64,000 nucleotides of DNA from Edolisoma coerulescens (Eukaryota; Chordata; Aves; Passeriformes; Campephagidae). Positions 11,616-23,784 of this stretch are shown one piece after another. The number at the start of each line of letters is the position of its first letter. Position 1 is the first letter of the stretch. Where the stretch lies: positions 2,071,897-2,135,896 of the forward strand of contig VWZW01002576.1 of NCBI GenBank assembly GCA_013397115.1, written 5' to 3'. The notes beneath the pieces are model-generated. The model saw only the letters and a program-made list of their open reading frames with translations. It had not been told where the DNA came from and did not search any database. A program made the position numbers and the translations under genes.

Positions 11616-13276
11616 TTTTGAAATTACTGAATTTCGGCTTCTATATTTCAAATAAAAATAGTTTATTCTGCAAAAAAACCCCAAACAACTAAAATATATA
11701 CATAACATAAACACATATTTCTGACCAGTTTCTCTACAGATTCCTGTCCTGTAAACTAAAACCAAACTTTCTGACAAAAAAGCAAACTAAAAAACCCTCT
11801 TTCCACTTCTTATTGTGCAAATTAAATCACAGTTTTTCCTTCAATATTCAAATACTTTAAGTAAACTGATGGAATAAGAAAAGATAAAGGTGACTTAAGA
11901 TAAAACAAGAAAGGATGTTGAAGGCTTTATTGGAAACGCCAGAATATGTTTATTCATAGATTTCTCAGAAATAGTATTTATAAGTCTGTGTATTATGCAC
12001 ATAAGTATTTGCAAAAATAGTTTTGTACTCCTGAAGTTTTAGCATATGTTAGGATGCAAGACAATTGTCATCTCCCAGTTATCCAATTTTTTTTAAAATG
12101 TTCTACAATTAATTTTATTTGTTGCCACATTCCAAATTCCTCTAAATACTTTTTTCATGGTAGGACTACATATGAGGGAAAACATTGTTTTGTGTGAAGC
12201 TTAGATATTTTTTTAGTTTATAACAATTATTCTGGGAGAATTATCACATCCTTTTGATGTTTTTGTGCTTAAAGAACTCCTTCCTATCCTAAATAGTCTA
12301 AGGAGTAGGTTTACTTATTTTTTTTTACTCTACCTAAATTATTTCAGAACTAAAATATTAATAATGCATGGGAAAAATAAGATATTTCTGTATAGGTGCT
12401 GATTTTTGCTAGTGTCTTATGTCATAATTTATTTCAACTTTAAGAGCAGATTCACCAACAGGCTAGAAGGGAGCAAGCTGAGCTGGGTTTTATGGTTGTT
12501 TTGCCACTCCCCAGCACTGCTAAACAGCCAAAGCATGTTCATGGTGCATAAGACCCTAAATTTGAAATATCAGCATAATAAATCTGACATCAGTGTGTTG
12601 TGTAAGGGCAAAAGGGAGAGTTCAATCTCCAAGTCACAGTTTCTACAAGCTCTATAGTCATGTATGATTACATTTTTTTCTCTTCTTCCCCAGCAGAGGG
12701 AATGGTGTGAAAGGGAGACTTTCAGGAACTGTGGCCAAGAGATTTTTAAATTCCATGAAAACAGAGCTGAGTACTCCTCCCATCCCATTTGTAATGCCTT
12801 TACTCAGTCTCCCTCAGACTCTGGATATATTACAAACACCAGAAATTCTGAATATAAATTTGATTGACTCATTAGCTCTGATGTCACAATTACCTATCAG
12901 TATTTGGTCTCGCTGTTGTTAAGTAAAATTAATTGTATAAGAGACATTAAACTTAACTTTTCTTTTTCTTGAGCAGAGGGTTATACACAGGAATTCCACA
13001 GCTACTAAAAATAAACTTCAAGAATGCATAATATTTTCTTTTTGAGGTCATTAGCTGAAAAAGACCAACATATGTTAAATGGACCAACACTTTTCTTACG
13101 GGAGTGAAATTTTAATTAACTTTAACTCAGATTAATTAATTACCTTGTAATCTCACAGAAAAATTAATCGTTCTCACGGGCTGTGTAGTGATTTCAGGGA
13201 TAATGCATTACATCCATCACTTGCAACAAAAGTCTTTGCAGGATGGCACTCGGTCAGTACTCAGCGCAACAAATGA
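11616..13276. other. Noncoding stretch between LTR and CR1
   Basis: I see no gene or identifiable repeat. Short overlapping open frames at 12406-12922 lack recognisable motifs and are treated as chance. An A-rich segment with CCCC just after the LTR (11670-11700) is ordinary low-complexity sequence. Confidence 0.6.
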
Positions 13277-13482
13277 GATTTCCCCCGGAGATTTCTCCAG
13301 GCTGAACTGTCCCACACTCAGCTTTTCCTCACAGGAGAGATACTTCAACCCCTTGCCTTTCCTTTTGGCTCTTCCCTGGACTCTCCACCTTGCCCATCTC
13401 TCTCTGGTTCTGATGAGCCCAGCCATGGACATGGTACTCCAGGTGTGACCTCGCCGTGCTGATCAGAGGGCCAGTGCCACCT
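13277..13482 (-). mobile_element. CR1 LINE fragment
   Basis: Read on the plus strand, this matches the reverse complement of the end of CR1 ORF2 and its downstream region. Landmarks in order are TTTCTCCAGGCTGAACTGTCC, a CTCACAGGAGAGATACT block, CCCTGGACTCTCC, and GTACTCCAGGTGTGACCTCGC. These are the standard successive blocks of avian CR1. The fragment lacks the 3' tail and is diverged and disrupted, so it is an old dead copy. The open frames over it (13188-13448 and the reverse) are CR1 shadows. Confidence 0.8.
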
Positions 13483-13913
13483 GGCATGTTTGCAAATAGC
13501 ACAAAGCTTTGAGAAATTCAGTCAGGTTTAGCTGTTTTCAGCCACATAAAATATCCTGCCTGGCCTCCAGCTCCCAGCTAGAGGACAGCAGGTCTCACTT
13601 GGGTTGAAAGTCACATCTGCCAGCCTTGTATGGATGTGTTGGACGCCTGCATGCTAATGAATACTATGCTTAAGCAACAGAATCTTATCCCCACTGTTTG
13701 GTTTCATGGTGGATTTTTTTCCACTTTATCCCTAGACTTTTTAACTTGTATAAAAAAAAAATTAGAAGAATTTTATATCATTATTTGCTCTTGGCAGCTA
13801 CTACTTGTTCACTTGTAATCCTTCACTTGTTGTGTATTTAGTTTGCTTACTCATCCCAGAATTTGTTTTCTTTCTAAGAAATGTCAGTATATTTTCTATT
13901 TCTTGTCTTTTAG

Positions 13914-13939
13914 GACTTCATCTGTCTTCAAAATATCAG
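13914..13939 (+). other. Candidate 26-base microexon, unproven
   Basis: A long pyrimidine run ends in TTCTTGTCTTTTAG, directly followed by 26 bases and then CAG before GTATTC. Both sites resemble real splice sites and the frame starting at the first base is open. Twenty-six bases would shift the frame if included. Very short cryptic pairs are common, so confidence is low. Confidence 0.1.
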
Positions 13940-14598
13940 GTATTCTGAATAGCAGCTAACCAGAAAATAGTAATCTGATACTGATACAATAATGTAGCAA
14001 TCCAAATGTAACAGATGTCAGTAATTTGCTGTAAATAAGTTGTTATCTCCTCTTCTTTACTACATTTGCTTTCCCACACTACTGAATCCAGCATTGCCTC
14101 TGACCATGTTGCCCCAGCTGCTGGACCTTTGGGTACATCTTTCCTTCCAAAGGGCATTATCTTTCTGTAGAATAAAGAACTTTGCTACCATCCACCAGGC
14201 ATCCTTAGTGATATTTAAATAATTGTGGAGTGTAACACAATTCCATTTTTATACACACAGCTATACTGAATCCTATTGTGTGTGCCTGCATGTGCCATCC
14301 CACAATTATAGCAAATACTAACTCATTACTAGGGCAGCAATATTTTTTTTTTACTGTTTTGAAGCAGCAGACCACAAGCAGTTCGAATCCAAGTAATGAC
14401 CTACCAGTAGGATCTTGGCCATTTATGCTTTAAATGTATTTTTAGTGAATAGACCTTTAAGAAATCAATGAAAGCTCTGAAATGTTCATTTTTCAAATGG
14501 CTAATCTCTTCTTCAGCTTTTCCGTTGTATCAGATATCAGGATCATTTAAGGCCAAAGCACAAACTACTTTTCTCTCTCAGAAAAATCTCTTCATTTC

Positions 14599-14617
14599 TT
14601 TTTTTTTTTTTTTTTTT
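14599..14617. repeat. 19-base poly-T run
   Basis: An uninterrupted run of 19 T. It may be a plain mononucleotide repeat or the reverse of an old poly-A tail, but no retroposed sequence is recognisable beside it. Confidence 0.9.
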
Positions 14618-15337
14618 AATCTCAAGTTTCAGCTTCAGCGATTGGATTTGGGCAGCCCTTGGAATTTACATACCAAATACCTTCCAGATGACTTTGAATT
14701 CCTTACAAAGACATAGAAAAGGAAGTTAGATTTAAAGATGATAATTATTAGCACCTATATCTTGTAGCTTTCATGTACACAAAACTCCCATCAACTTCAA
14801 TATAGGCTTATTTTTGCCATCTATGTCACCAGCAAAGATAATTTATTCATAGGTTTTATGGAGTATGAATTGTAGACATGGTCCTGATATATCACCTTCA
14901 GAACAACAACATCAAGGAAAAGAAACAGATAATATGTCAAAAACCAGTAAAAATCTTTTCTTGCAAACTTTATCTCAGCTTTCCTGGCAAGAAACACCCC
15001 CATTTCTCAGTGGATCCCATTCATACCACTGCTCTGAAAGTGGAATTTTAAAGGTAAAACATGCTTGAAATAATTTTACTTCTGCATAGGAGAAAAAGTT
15101 TGGTAAGTTTTACCTACAGAAAAAAAATCTCAAGATTCAGGGAATTTTTTTGTTATATTATTTTTAAATCTTAAGTATTTTCCAGAGTCAGAACAGTGTT
15201 TAGATATTTAAGGCAAACCCCTGGAAACTGAGTCACCTCTACCTTTTTAACTGCAAATGCACCTTTTGCTGTGGTTCTTGGAATCTGTCATTCTCTCACA
15301 CACTGATCACAGTGTAGGAATGTGGAGTTATACTAAC

Positions 15338-15387
15338 AACTAATAACTGATAACTAATAACTGATAACTAATAACTGATAACTAATA
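15338..15387. repeat. 14-bp minisatellite
   Basis: The unit CTAATAACTGATAA is repeated in direct tandem for roughly 3.5 copies with almost no divergence, preceded by the related ACTAACAACTAATAA. Near identity of the copies suggests recent slippage and possible length polymorphism. Confidence 0.85.
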
Positions 15388-15782
15388 TACCAATACCCTG
15401 TGCTGTAATGAGCTGGGGATGAAGGAATTTTCTGTTCTTTTGGTGCGCCCGTGGAATACTTAAATAGATTTTAGCTCTCCTAGAGTACAGATTCACCTCT
15501 GTAGGTTCAAGATCTACATATATTAGTGAGGTGATGTACATCAGAGCTAGAAATCCACCTATTACTTCATTTTCATAACAGCAGTAATAAAACATCTTGC
15601 CATAATGATTTTAAGAAACAATCCTTGAGTTGCCAGATTTCATGCAATGTATTGGGTATTTAAATTTAAATAATCCTCAGAAAATACAGTTTGAAAAATG
15701 GCAGTATAAAAAAGTAGAGTGTATTTGTATCTTCAGTTCACATATTTCAGCTGCCTTGTTCTGATTAACCAGAGTAAAATGT

Positions 15783-15806
15783 TTCAAAAATTAATCAATT
15801 TTTGAA
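15783..15806. repeat. Perfect 10-bp inverted repeat
   Basis: Arms TTCAAAAATT (15783-15792) and AATTTTTGAA (15797-15806) surround the 4-base loop AATC. No T run or gene end sits beside it, and an AT-rich palindrome of this size is not rare, so no role is assigned. Confidence 0.7.
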
Positions 15807-16092
15807 GTCACTCCAGGAGTACATACTTGTAAATTTCCTTATTTTTAAACAGGTATTTATTTAAAAGAATGATTGACAAGGTTAATGACTCAAAGAGAAT
15901 ATTTTTAAAAGGGTATTTGATTGGTCTTTTAAAATATTTCCACTATCAATTATCATATTTTTATCTTTACCAGCTCCTATGAGGTTTTCTACTATGCTTT
16001 AATCTAGTTTTCAGGAAGTATTTTAAAAAATTAGGAGACCACTGATCAGATTTGATGCTTAAATGTTTCAAACAGTATTTTTTTTCTTTTAG

Positions 16093-16291
16093 GATGCTTT
16101 ATAAACTGGACTTTGGGATAGAAATTAGAATTTATCTTCAATGCATCTATTACCAATTCATCAGTGAAGTTTGGATGACCTTTTGTTGCACAGCCAAAGC
16201 TGCTGAAGCGCAGTTTGCAGCTTGCCGTGCGTGTTTGTATTACACTGAAACCAAATTCAAGTTTTGGGGTTTTTTGTCCATGAGAAGAACG
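16093..16291 (+). other. Candidate 199-base exon, unproven
   Basis: An acceptor-like TTTTTTTTCTTTTAG precedes 199 bases ending in AACG before GTAAAAAC, a moderate donor. One frame is open through the segment and continues on both sides (16052-16321), encoding about 66 residues rich in Tyr, Phe and Cys. No family is recognised. The middle part (16190-16245) is GC-richer with CpGs. It could be an exon, a conserved noncoding element, or chance. Confidence 0.15.
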
Positions 16292-16516
16292 GTAAAAACA
16301 AAGCCCTACAGTATTTCATAAATGGAGGCTTTTATGATTTAGTAATATCTAGTCTAATAACAAATTTTGTTTTAGAAGGAAGTGAATTATAGGGAAATTA
16401 ATTTTACTAATAAACTGTTAGTAATTGTGGCTGTTGCAGCTCTTCTTCACCTCTCAGAAGAGCCAGAGAGGAACAACCAGTGCACCTGAGGGCTTTTCTT
16501 AATCCTTCCAAATTCC

Positions 16517-16559
16517 GTGCCCCTGGAGAGCCATGCATTGCTCAATCATCCAGGGGCAC
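16517..16559. repeat. GC-rich hairpin with 11-bp perfect arms
   Basis: GTGCCCCTGGA (16517-16527) and TCCAGGGGCAC (16549-16559) are exact reverse complements separated by 21 bases. Inside, GAGC and GCTC can extend the stem by four pairs with a short bulge. A structure this stable is unusual in AT-rich DNA. It could be a small structured RNA or a transposon relic. No flanking poly-T terminator or promoter boxes were recognised. Confidence 0.5.
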
Positions 16560-19500
16560 ACCCGGGGGGTGCAGACAGCAGGACGCTCCTGGGCGTGAGC
16601 AGACTGACCAGCAGAGCTGCTTTAGGCTCAAGAAAAACAGTGCAAAATTCCTGAGGAGTCTCTGGGCCCCTCGGAAGATTTGCAGTTCCTGGAGAGACTT
16701 TTAAGGGCTCTTCAGGTGTCAGTGCAGCATCAAGCATATCTGAATTCCCAGCTCATCGCTGGTGAGATTCCTGCCCCAGGACTGTCCAGAAGCAGGATGC
16801 AGCTCCCTGCAGCAGCCACCTCCTGAAAATTTGTGAAAGACTGATGAAGGCATAGCACAGTTAAGACAAAGAATTTCCAAGTACCTCTTTGTCCCAAAAG
16901 GTTTGCATTGATAGGTTATCATTCCCATGGGCCAAGGGTGATGAACGTGCCACAAGCCCTGCAGCCGGTGATTCCCAGAGCGATATGGTCATTTTTTGTG
17001 TCAAAGGAAAGGAAAGTCCCAGATTATAGACATCAGTCCTTCTGCCATACCTGCAGCAACCGTGTGTCTGTGACTTTACAGTCCATGGTGGTCAATAATG
17101 TCCACAAGTGATGTTGTGAGGAAGGACAGATTTAAAGAGTCAGTAACACTTTGATGTGTGCCACAGTTCGTGCCAATGTGAACAAAATTCCTGTTGCCAA
17201 AGCCAGATTTCTGTGCAAGATTATAGCAAGTTTATAACACCCTGAATACAATAAATGGAGGCTGGATTAGGGGTGAGTGAATCTGGTAATCTATGTAACC
17301 TAAAAATAGCTATAAGTGCTTTATATATAGATGCATTTTCATACACAATACATGACTGTCAGCACCCTTTTAAAGGGGAATAACACACCGTGCATTTATT
17401 CACACTGGCTTCTTTCTTAGAAATGCACTTTCAGGCAACGTATCTTTCAAGGTGAAAAATAACTATAACAGCAAATTTATCTCATTATTACATCTTCCAT
17501 AGATATTTTGGTCCTCTGCACTGTAAAAAACAAAAGACGATGAAACTTCTTTGAAGAACCTCGAAAGCACCAACAGTGTAACAGAAAAGAAGGAGTTCTA
17601 CAGATAAAAGTGAAGCATTGCAATGCCTTGTTTCCACAGAGCTGGCACACGCAAATATTGAATCAGAGGCTGAGCCAATTAAAGGCACAAAGTCCTTGCA
17701 CTGTGGAAGTGAAGAGCTGCAAACTCGGAAGCTAAAATAAGAGATGTCAAGCTAATGTTTATATGTATAAACAAACGTATGCAACAGTCTGGATAAGTAA
17801 ATAATTTACCTGGATATTGCAGAGACAAGACATACTCATGACAATATCCTTGTCTGTTGATACTGCAAAAACATTTTTACACAAAGAAGAGGAAAGGAGC
17901 AAGACTGACTTTCATCTGGTAAGTACTGATCCAAAGTGGTCTATAGAGATGTTGCACCTTTAGATTTATTGTCTTAATATTATTATTGATGTCCATAATA
18001 ATATTGCTGTTAATATGGACAATGAATAATAATGGATAATTAGTAGCAGGTCAGAACAGCAGGTGATCTGGGAGGTGGCTTTAGAAATCCCAGATGTCGG
18101 GTCCTGACAGATAATGCTGAGATTCATCTGCAGGTAAGGACAGAAATTCCCAGCACAGTACGTGAGCTACAGCATCCAGATGGACACCAGAATTAGAATT
18201 TTGTTTTATGAGCCAGCTCTATGGCTTCATGGAAAAAAGACTAGAATCTGCTTAAAAGATGTGTAAAAGCGTTGAGGGGGTATCTCAGTTTATTTGAAGA
18301 TCCCCTATAGAGTAGATTCTGTTGGCAGCTAATCCCAGAGTCTTCTGCTTATTGCAAAGCAAGTTATATTTTGTAGACTGAGGACTCAAAGATTTGAGGA
18401 GAGGCAGATGAGCTTGTCTGCTTATCAGAGTTTGGCAAGCAGTGAAGAGAGAAATCCTGTGCCACACGAGTAAGGGCAAAAGGTTTTTCCACTTTAGATT
18501 TTCTTCACGTCATCATTGCTTTCTTGAAGGACTTTCAAGAGGGTTCACGATGTCTGTGAATTTGGTCTGGAAGAAGTCCAAGCAGCTCCAATGGTACCAT
18601 TCAGTAAAAATGGTGAAACAAAGTGATTTTGACTAAGTTTTGTGTTGAAAGATGCTGTTGGAAGATGTGATGCACAGTTATTTGAGCAGAATCTTGCAGG
18701 GCAAAACTTCAGATGGCTGAAAACCTCTGTGTTTGTGCAGTCATTGTCAAAGAAAGATCTACACAAACTTTACTTTTACTTTCATAAGAAGAAAAAAAAT
18801 CCAACACTCCTGATATCTGGACATGTGGAACAATAGTCTGGACAAAAATGAAGTTTAATTTAAATAGGATTATTTTAAAGCAGAATTTCAGAATATGATG
18901 GTATTGCTTAAACGTTATTTCTCATATATATATAGACCATAAATACTGTTAGGAAAATACCTTCTAGAAAGTACCTCTTTTATGCCTAAACACATTTTTG
19001 TTCAAAAGCAAAAGACCAGAAAAAAAAAAATTTAGTAACAAATACAACTATTACTAATACTTTTGCTGAAGTTAATAATAGACCTGAAAATAGTAAATGG
19101 TGTTTCCACCCGCAAAAATAAAGTTATCTTGGAAGATTCACTGCCTGGATCATCTTAGAGTAAGTAATGGAAAATATTGGAATTATGGCAATAGTTGTTG
19201 ATTTATAGGGTATCATTTGTTCTATTACATAAAATGAAGGGATACCAATATTCTTCTCTCAGTGTAGATCATTTGCAATGCATGTTACATCACAAGCTTT
19301 TACCTCATCTAAGAGTATACCCAAACACTTTTTAAATTCTGCTTTCGATAGTTCTGTAGCAAATCATCCACAGTATTTTATTTATTTATGCCTTCCTGCA
19401 AATAGTCCTTGCTTCAGTATCTTTCATTTTAAAATGAAATAAAAATTTACTGGGCCATGTCTAGGAGAAGCTCTTGTCTAATAATTTCATTAGCTTTTCC

Positions 19501-19600
19501 CTGATGAATTTTGTAGACTTCACTTCTTCCACTGAGATGGGCTTACATGGATCAATTAAGTGCAGTCATTCCCTAAGTGGAAAATCAAATTAAATGCAAG

Positions 19601-20023
19601 CTAGGAAAACAGAATGGTCAAACTATGGCATTCTGCTGTGAGATTGGAGTGAGTTTGTGAGGAGAGCAGCCATCCTTGAAGGATGTTACTGTCCAGTTTT
19701 GCTTTCCTTTCTTGTCTATATAATCTGATATCTAAACTACTGACAGCTCTTGATGCTTTAACAGTTGCTGCTGTGGACAGAATGGACTTGTTGATCATAC
19801 TGGGGGAAAGCCTGGTTGTGCCTTTCCTCCTCCCAAAAAGAAGTACCTGGAGTATTTCATTGAAATCTGCTGGGAAAGGCAGTCTGTCTCCTGGCAGTGA
19901 CCCAGGAAAGCATTTAGTGCAAAAGGAATTCCTGTTTTGTTGTCTTGTCCTCAGTAAATGATGGACCAAACCTGACAGTGTCTGGCTCAACGTGCTGATT
20001 TGCACATGGAGCCCTGAAAACAT
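19601..20023 (-). other. Longest open frame of the window, probably noncoding
   Basis: A 140-codon ATG-initiated frame lies on the minus strand, with a 92-codon frame opposite it. The predicted product is Ser/Leu/Arg-rich, with no signal peptide, membrane segment, zinc finger or other motif that I recognise. With about 6-7 percent stop codons expected per frame at this composition, roughly one frame of this length is expected in 64 kb on both strands. I treat it as chance unless homology or transcription shows otherwise; a decayed transposon or pseudogene is possible. Confidence 0.15.
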
Positions 20024-22228
20024 TATCTGCGCATTCAGTGAAACAAACCAAAACTCCCAATTCGTATATTCACAGAGAAACCAACTGAATATAATCCCAT
20101 CTTATCTATATAATAGAATTTTTTAATATATTTTTTTTTAGTCATTTGGAAACATTTCCCAATTAGTAAGTAGCTGTTAAATATTTAGGACATGTTCTGA
20201 TATTATGCCACAGCATATTAGAAAGTCCATGTGAAGAAATGCCTAAAGAAGAGAGAGAAATAAGCTTTGCAGTGTTTCCCTGCCTTTACTAACTACGCCA
20301 AGCATTCTGCATTGGAAAATATCACAAATCCCCCCCCAAAATTCATAAAAAGTTTTTGACTCCTACAGAGGATTTTTCTTAGTCTCTTTTCTGTACATAC
20401 ATTAAGTTTGGAGCTGTGAGTGTGGGTAAAGCCTTAGGGCTTGTTGGACTCCAGCTGAGATGCCTAAGGCTCTGTGTCAAGGCACAGAGATTCTGAGGTA
20501 TTATCCACTGATTAGAAAGTAATGTTTTAATATGAGGCTTGGAGTTCAACCACTCTTTCATTTAGTTTGACATCCTCCTTGTTTGCCTTTCTGCATCATG
20601 CCAAAGATTTTGCTGAAGCTTCTCTCTCTCAGTAAAAATAAATGTAGAAAAAAAATTAAAAGCCTCATGTTGTTTATAAATGCAGGTTTGCCATGAAAGG
20701 TGATGCAATTGATGCCATTTGGATGATAGAATTCAGATATCAGTGGATATCACTGGAGAAATCACCATGCATTCACAAAATAGAAAACCAGTGTTCTCTC
20801 TAGATTTCTCTGCATTACCCATTTTTAAGGCATAAAATGAATAGTGCTTCTCTGTTATGAGAAATCAGCGAGTTCTCATTTTTGAAAGCAATTCACCTGC
20901 AGTGTGGAAATTGAGAACTGTTTGTTTGCTCATCTGGTTTTGACACCTTTTTAATATCTGGGCATATATGACCTAAATGGGAGATGGGTCTGGTTTAACT
21001 TAAATAGCCATCCAGTATATTGGACTTCTATCACAAGTTTACTCAAAGTTAGGAGTTATTTATAGCTTGGAAACAGCTTCTGAAAAGCTGCTGTTCAAAA
21101 CAAGAGAGAGGCACAGACACTGAAGCAGAGCTCCTTCTGAAGGTACCAGATTGTCTCTGAGACCCCTTAGGGGTCTGTTCCAAATATGTGAGGTTCTCAA
21201 TTAGTTTTAAAAAATACCCAAATAAAACTCATGCCATAGTGCCATTTAAGTAATAATTTCATATCAAAATATCCTGTAGTGGTTCTATTCTACATGCTGG
21301 AAGCAGAAATATTCCGTATTGCTGAAGAATATTTTCACTTAGCAGTGAATGGTTACTCAAAATTAAGCAGACAAGAAGACTGAATAATGCATAGGATCTG
21401 TGACACAAGCAGAAACACAATTCCTTTTTGCAGGACCACACTCTAATGCTTTATCCATAAGATTATCTTTTGCTGTCAAGACAATTTATCTAAAAATGGA
21501 ACTAGAAAAGATAGAAGGGAAATCAACAGAGTTGGGGAATGGTTTCTGTAAGAAGAATAATTTTATAGACAAGGACTCTTCAGAATGAAAGAGAGAGCAC
21601 TGAAGGGGGAAGATGACATAAGACTGTAAAATCAAGACTGCGACGAAGGAAATGAAGAATATCTCTCATAAAAAAGGAGGGAGTGATTGTTAACTGGAAC
21701 AAAGTAGATGCTTATTCACATAATGGGTAGATGAAGAGTGAATCACATTTCCATAGGATGTTGTGGCATTGGACTGCTTCTAAAATGATTGCAAACATTG
21801 ATGAAATAAAAAGCAAGCAAGATCTATTAAATATAACTATTTTAAGCACAAAGGCATCAATAAAGATTCATTATTGATATTTAATATTTATTCTGTCTCA
21901 GAAAATCCATAAAACATAGCAAAATGGAAGCTGCCAGAGAATTCAGCGGAATTTGAGTACTCTGTCCCTGAGTGCTTCTCCAGGCATCCTCAGATGGCAA
22001 CCCCCAAAATGTGGGGTGGTGGACTACACATGACTTTGGAACTCCCTTTTACTAGGAATGATCATCTGGGGTGCTGCTGACCCATTAAACAAGGTATTAG
22101 AATGAGAAAATTAAGTGTTTATATCTAAATGTTTAAAATGAAGTACGAAACGCACATATAGCAACTGTTATATTGACATTGTTACTCTGAAAGATGTGAC
22201 AAGGATATAAATTATAAGGATATAAAGC

Positions 22229-22796
22229 TATTAGAGAGTGTCCAAAGGAGGGCCACGAGGATGGTGAAGGGATCAGGAGGGGAAGCTGTATGGGGAGCAG
22301 CCTAGATCACTTGGTCTGTTCAGCCTGGAGAAGAAGAGACTGAGACTCGTCATGGTCTGAAACATCCTCACGAGAGGAAGAGGAGGGGCAGGCACTGCTC
22401 TCTTCACTCTGGGTACCAGTGACAGGACCTGAGGGAATGGCCTAAAGTTGTGTCAGGGGAGGTTTANNNNNNNNNNNNNNNNNNNNNNNNNNNNNNNNNN
22501 NNNNNNNNNNNNNNNNNNNNNNNNNNNNNNNNNNNNNNNNNNNNNNNNNNNNNNNNNNNNNNNNNNNNNNNNNNNNNNNNNNNNNNNNNNNNNNNNNNNN
22601 NNNNNNNNNNNNNNNNNNNNNNNNNNNNNNNNNNNNNNNNNNNNNNNNNNNNNNNNNNNNNCTCGCAATTCATGATGCTACAGGACCCTGCTCTCAGACA
22701 CACGGTGTGACTCTTGGGGTGTCTTGTGCAGGGCCAGGAGTTGCACACGATGATACTTGTGGATCCCTTCCAACTTGAGAAATTCTGTGATTCCAC
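22229..22796 (+). mobile_element. CR1 LINE 3' portion, interrupted by an assembly gap
   Basis: Left of the gap are successive CR1 blocks: GAGTGTCCAAAGGAGGGCCA, GATGGTGAAGGGATC, CACTTGGTCTGTTCAGCCTG, AGAGGAGGGGCAGGCACTGC and AATGGCCTAAAGTTGTGTCA. These cover the end of ORF2. Right of the gap are CTCAGACACACGGTGTGACT, CTTGTGCAGGGCCAGGAGTT, GGATCCCTTCCAACTTGAG and the terminal ATTCTGTGATTCC. Order and orientation match one plus-strand, 5'-truncated CR1 ending in its 3' tail. Substitutions and frame breaks mark it as inactive. Open frames overlapping the N run are artefacts. Confidence 0.85.
22467..22661. other. Assembly gap (195 N)
   Basis: A single run of 195 undetermined bases lies inside the CR1 copy. 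From the CR1 blocks either side I would expect less than this amount of missing element sequence, so the gap length may be an estimate or the gap may contain an extra insertion. Confidence 0.99.
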
Positions 22797-23354
22797 AACA
22801 ACTCTTATTTTTCATCTATTTGACCTATAAAATACATGACCTTTTAGTTACTGCAACTATCTTTCCAGGCTTAGCAGTGATACTTCATGTTATATGAACA
22901 CCATTTTTTTGGATTATTGTTCAAATCTCTGTTGTCTAAAAGTTATTTAATTTTCATTATTTTAAAGAAAAATATCCATAGAATTATAACAGTACTTCTG
23001 CCCAGAAATATTTTTTTTATTGCTCCTTCCAAATATAGCTTACAGGAGAAAAATTTGCTTTGTGGCATTGATCACGTTTTTTGTTTTACTTCTGTCTGAG
23101 GACTTTGTTGGAACTGTAAGTCTTTGTTCTTTGAATTACTAAAAGTTTGCAGTCTGGCTGGTTTTGCCTGCTTGTTCTTTCCTGAAACAGGTTTTAAGGG
23201 AATAAAGCTCCACATAAGATGAACAAGATGCACCTTGTTAGTGGCCCTAAAACAAACAGGATAACATTCTGTAAAAGCCTAACTATATATATATGAAATA
23301 AAACTGGCCATAAATAAGAATGTTTTTGAGCTGCAATATTGGTCAGTTGTACGA
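22797..23354. other. Noncoding stretch
   Basis: Nothing recognisable apart from an (AT)n-like stretch near 23285-23295 and AT-rich low-complexity sequence. Confidence 0.6.
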
Positions 23355-23495
23355 ATCCAGGTAGTCCTGTATCCTGTCTTGGAGAATGGCCAATATTGGC
23401 TGCCTTGGGACCAGAGGAAAAAAAGAGCAGGGACACAGTGATATGTCCCAGAAGGGTCTCCCAGTCTCCACCATTTTGCTGCTCAGGGACTGTCT
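23355..23495. mobile_element. Ancient CR1/L3-type or SINE relic (tentative)
   Basis: The string GTCCTGTATCCTGTCTTGG, then GAATGGCCAATATTGGCTGC, CCAGAGGAA and GGGACACAGTGATATGTCCC, resembles an old amniote interspersed repeat whose hallmark is a 'tagtcc-tgtatcctgtct-ctgacagtggccaa' order, which I associate with L3/CR1-like 3' ends. The match is from memory and diverged. A library search would confirm or refute it. The minus-strand frame at 23194-23514 crosses it and is not treated as a gene. Confidence 0.4.
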
Positions 23496-23784
23496 GACCC
23501 AGGGATGGCTGCAAATAAGTGTATAATTAATAATTCATTGTGGTCTTCCACTTTTCGTGAACTTGTTCTCTTTTCCCTTGGCGTTGTGTAGCTTTTTAGC
23601 GTCCACCACATATTTTCCCCTCTTGTCCTTTTCCTCACCATTCACCCCTTTCAAAAATATAAGTCTTGTGCTCAACACAGAATACAAAACAAAACATGAA
23701 CATGTACACCAAATTCTTTAAGTATGACTGACTTCAATGTTTATGATGGAGAACACAGAATATTTCAGGACAACACTGTTAAAC

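Larger units (their letters stand above)
13483..22228. other. Long noncoding stretch
   Basis: No gene can be supported over about 8.7 kb. Separately listed items are a 26-base splice-bounded segment (13914-13939), a T run (14599-14617), a 14-bp minisatellite (15338-15387), an inverted repeat (15783-15806), a 199-base splice-bounded open segment (16093-16291), a GC-rich hairpin (16517-16559) and the longest open frame of the window (19601-20023, minus). GC-richer sequence around 16440-17000 could not be assigned to a repeat family. The rest is unremarkable. Confidence 0.55.

Noticed and set aside
14381..14390. GTTCGAATCC, a perfect tRNA B-box-like string
   Set aside because: No acceptor stem, anticodon arm, A-box at the right distance or 3' half of a T-arm was found, so neither a tRNA gene nor a clear SINE is supported.
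16440..17000. GC-richer segment considered as a CpG island promoter
   Set aside because: CpG count is low for an island and no downstream exon or transcription start signal could be identified.
19683..19961. Plus-strand 92-codon frame opposite the longest minus-strand frame
   Set aside because: Overlapping open frames on both strands follow from a local lack of stops; no motif or homology is recognisable.
22448..22796. Open frames running through the N run
   Set aside because: They are artefacts of undetermined bases inside a CR1 copy.
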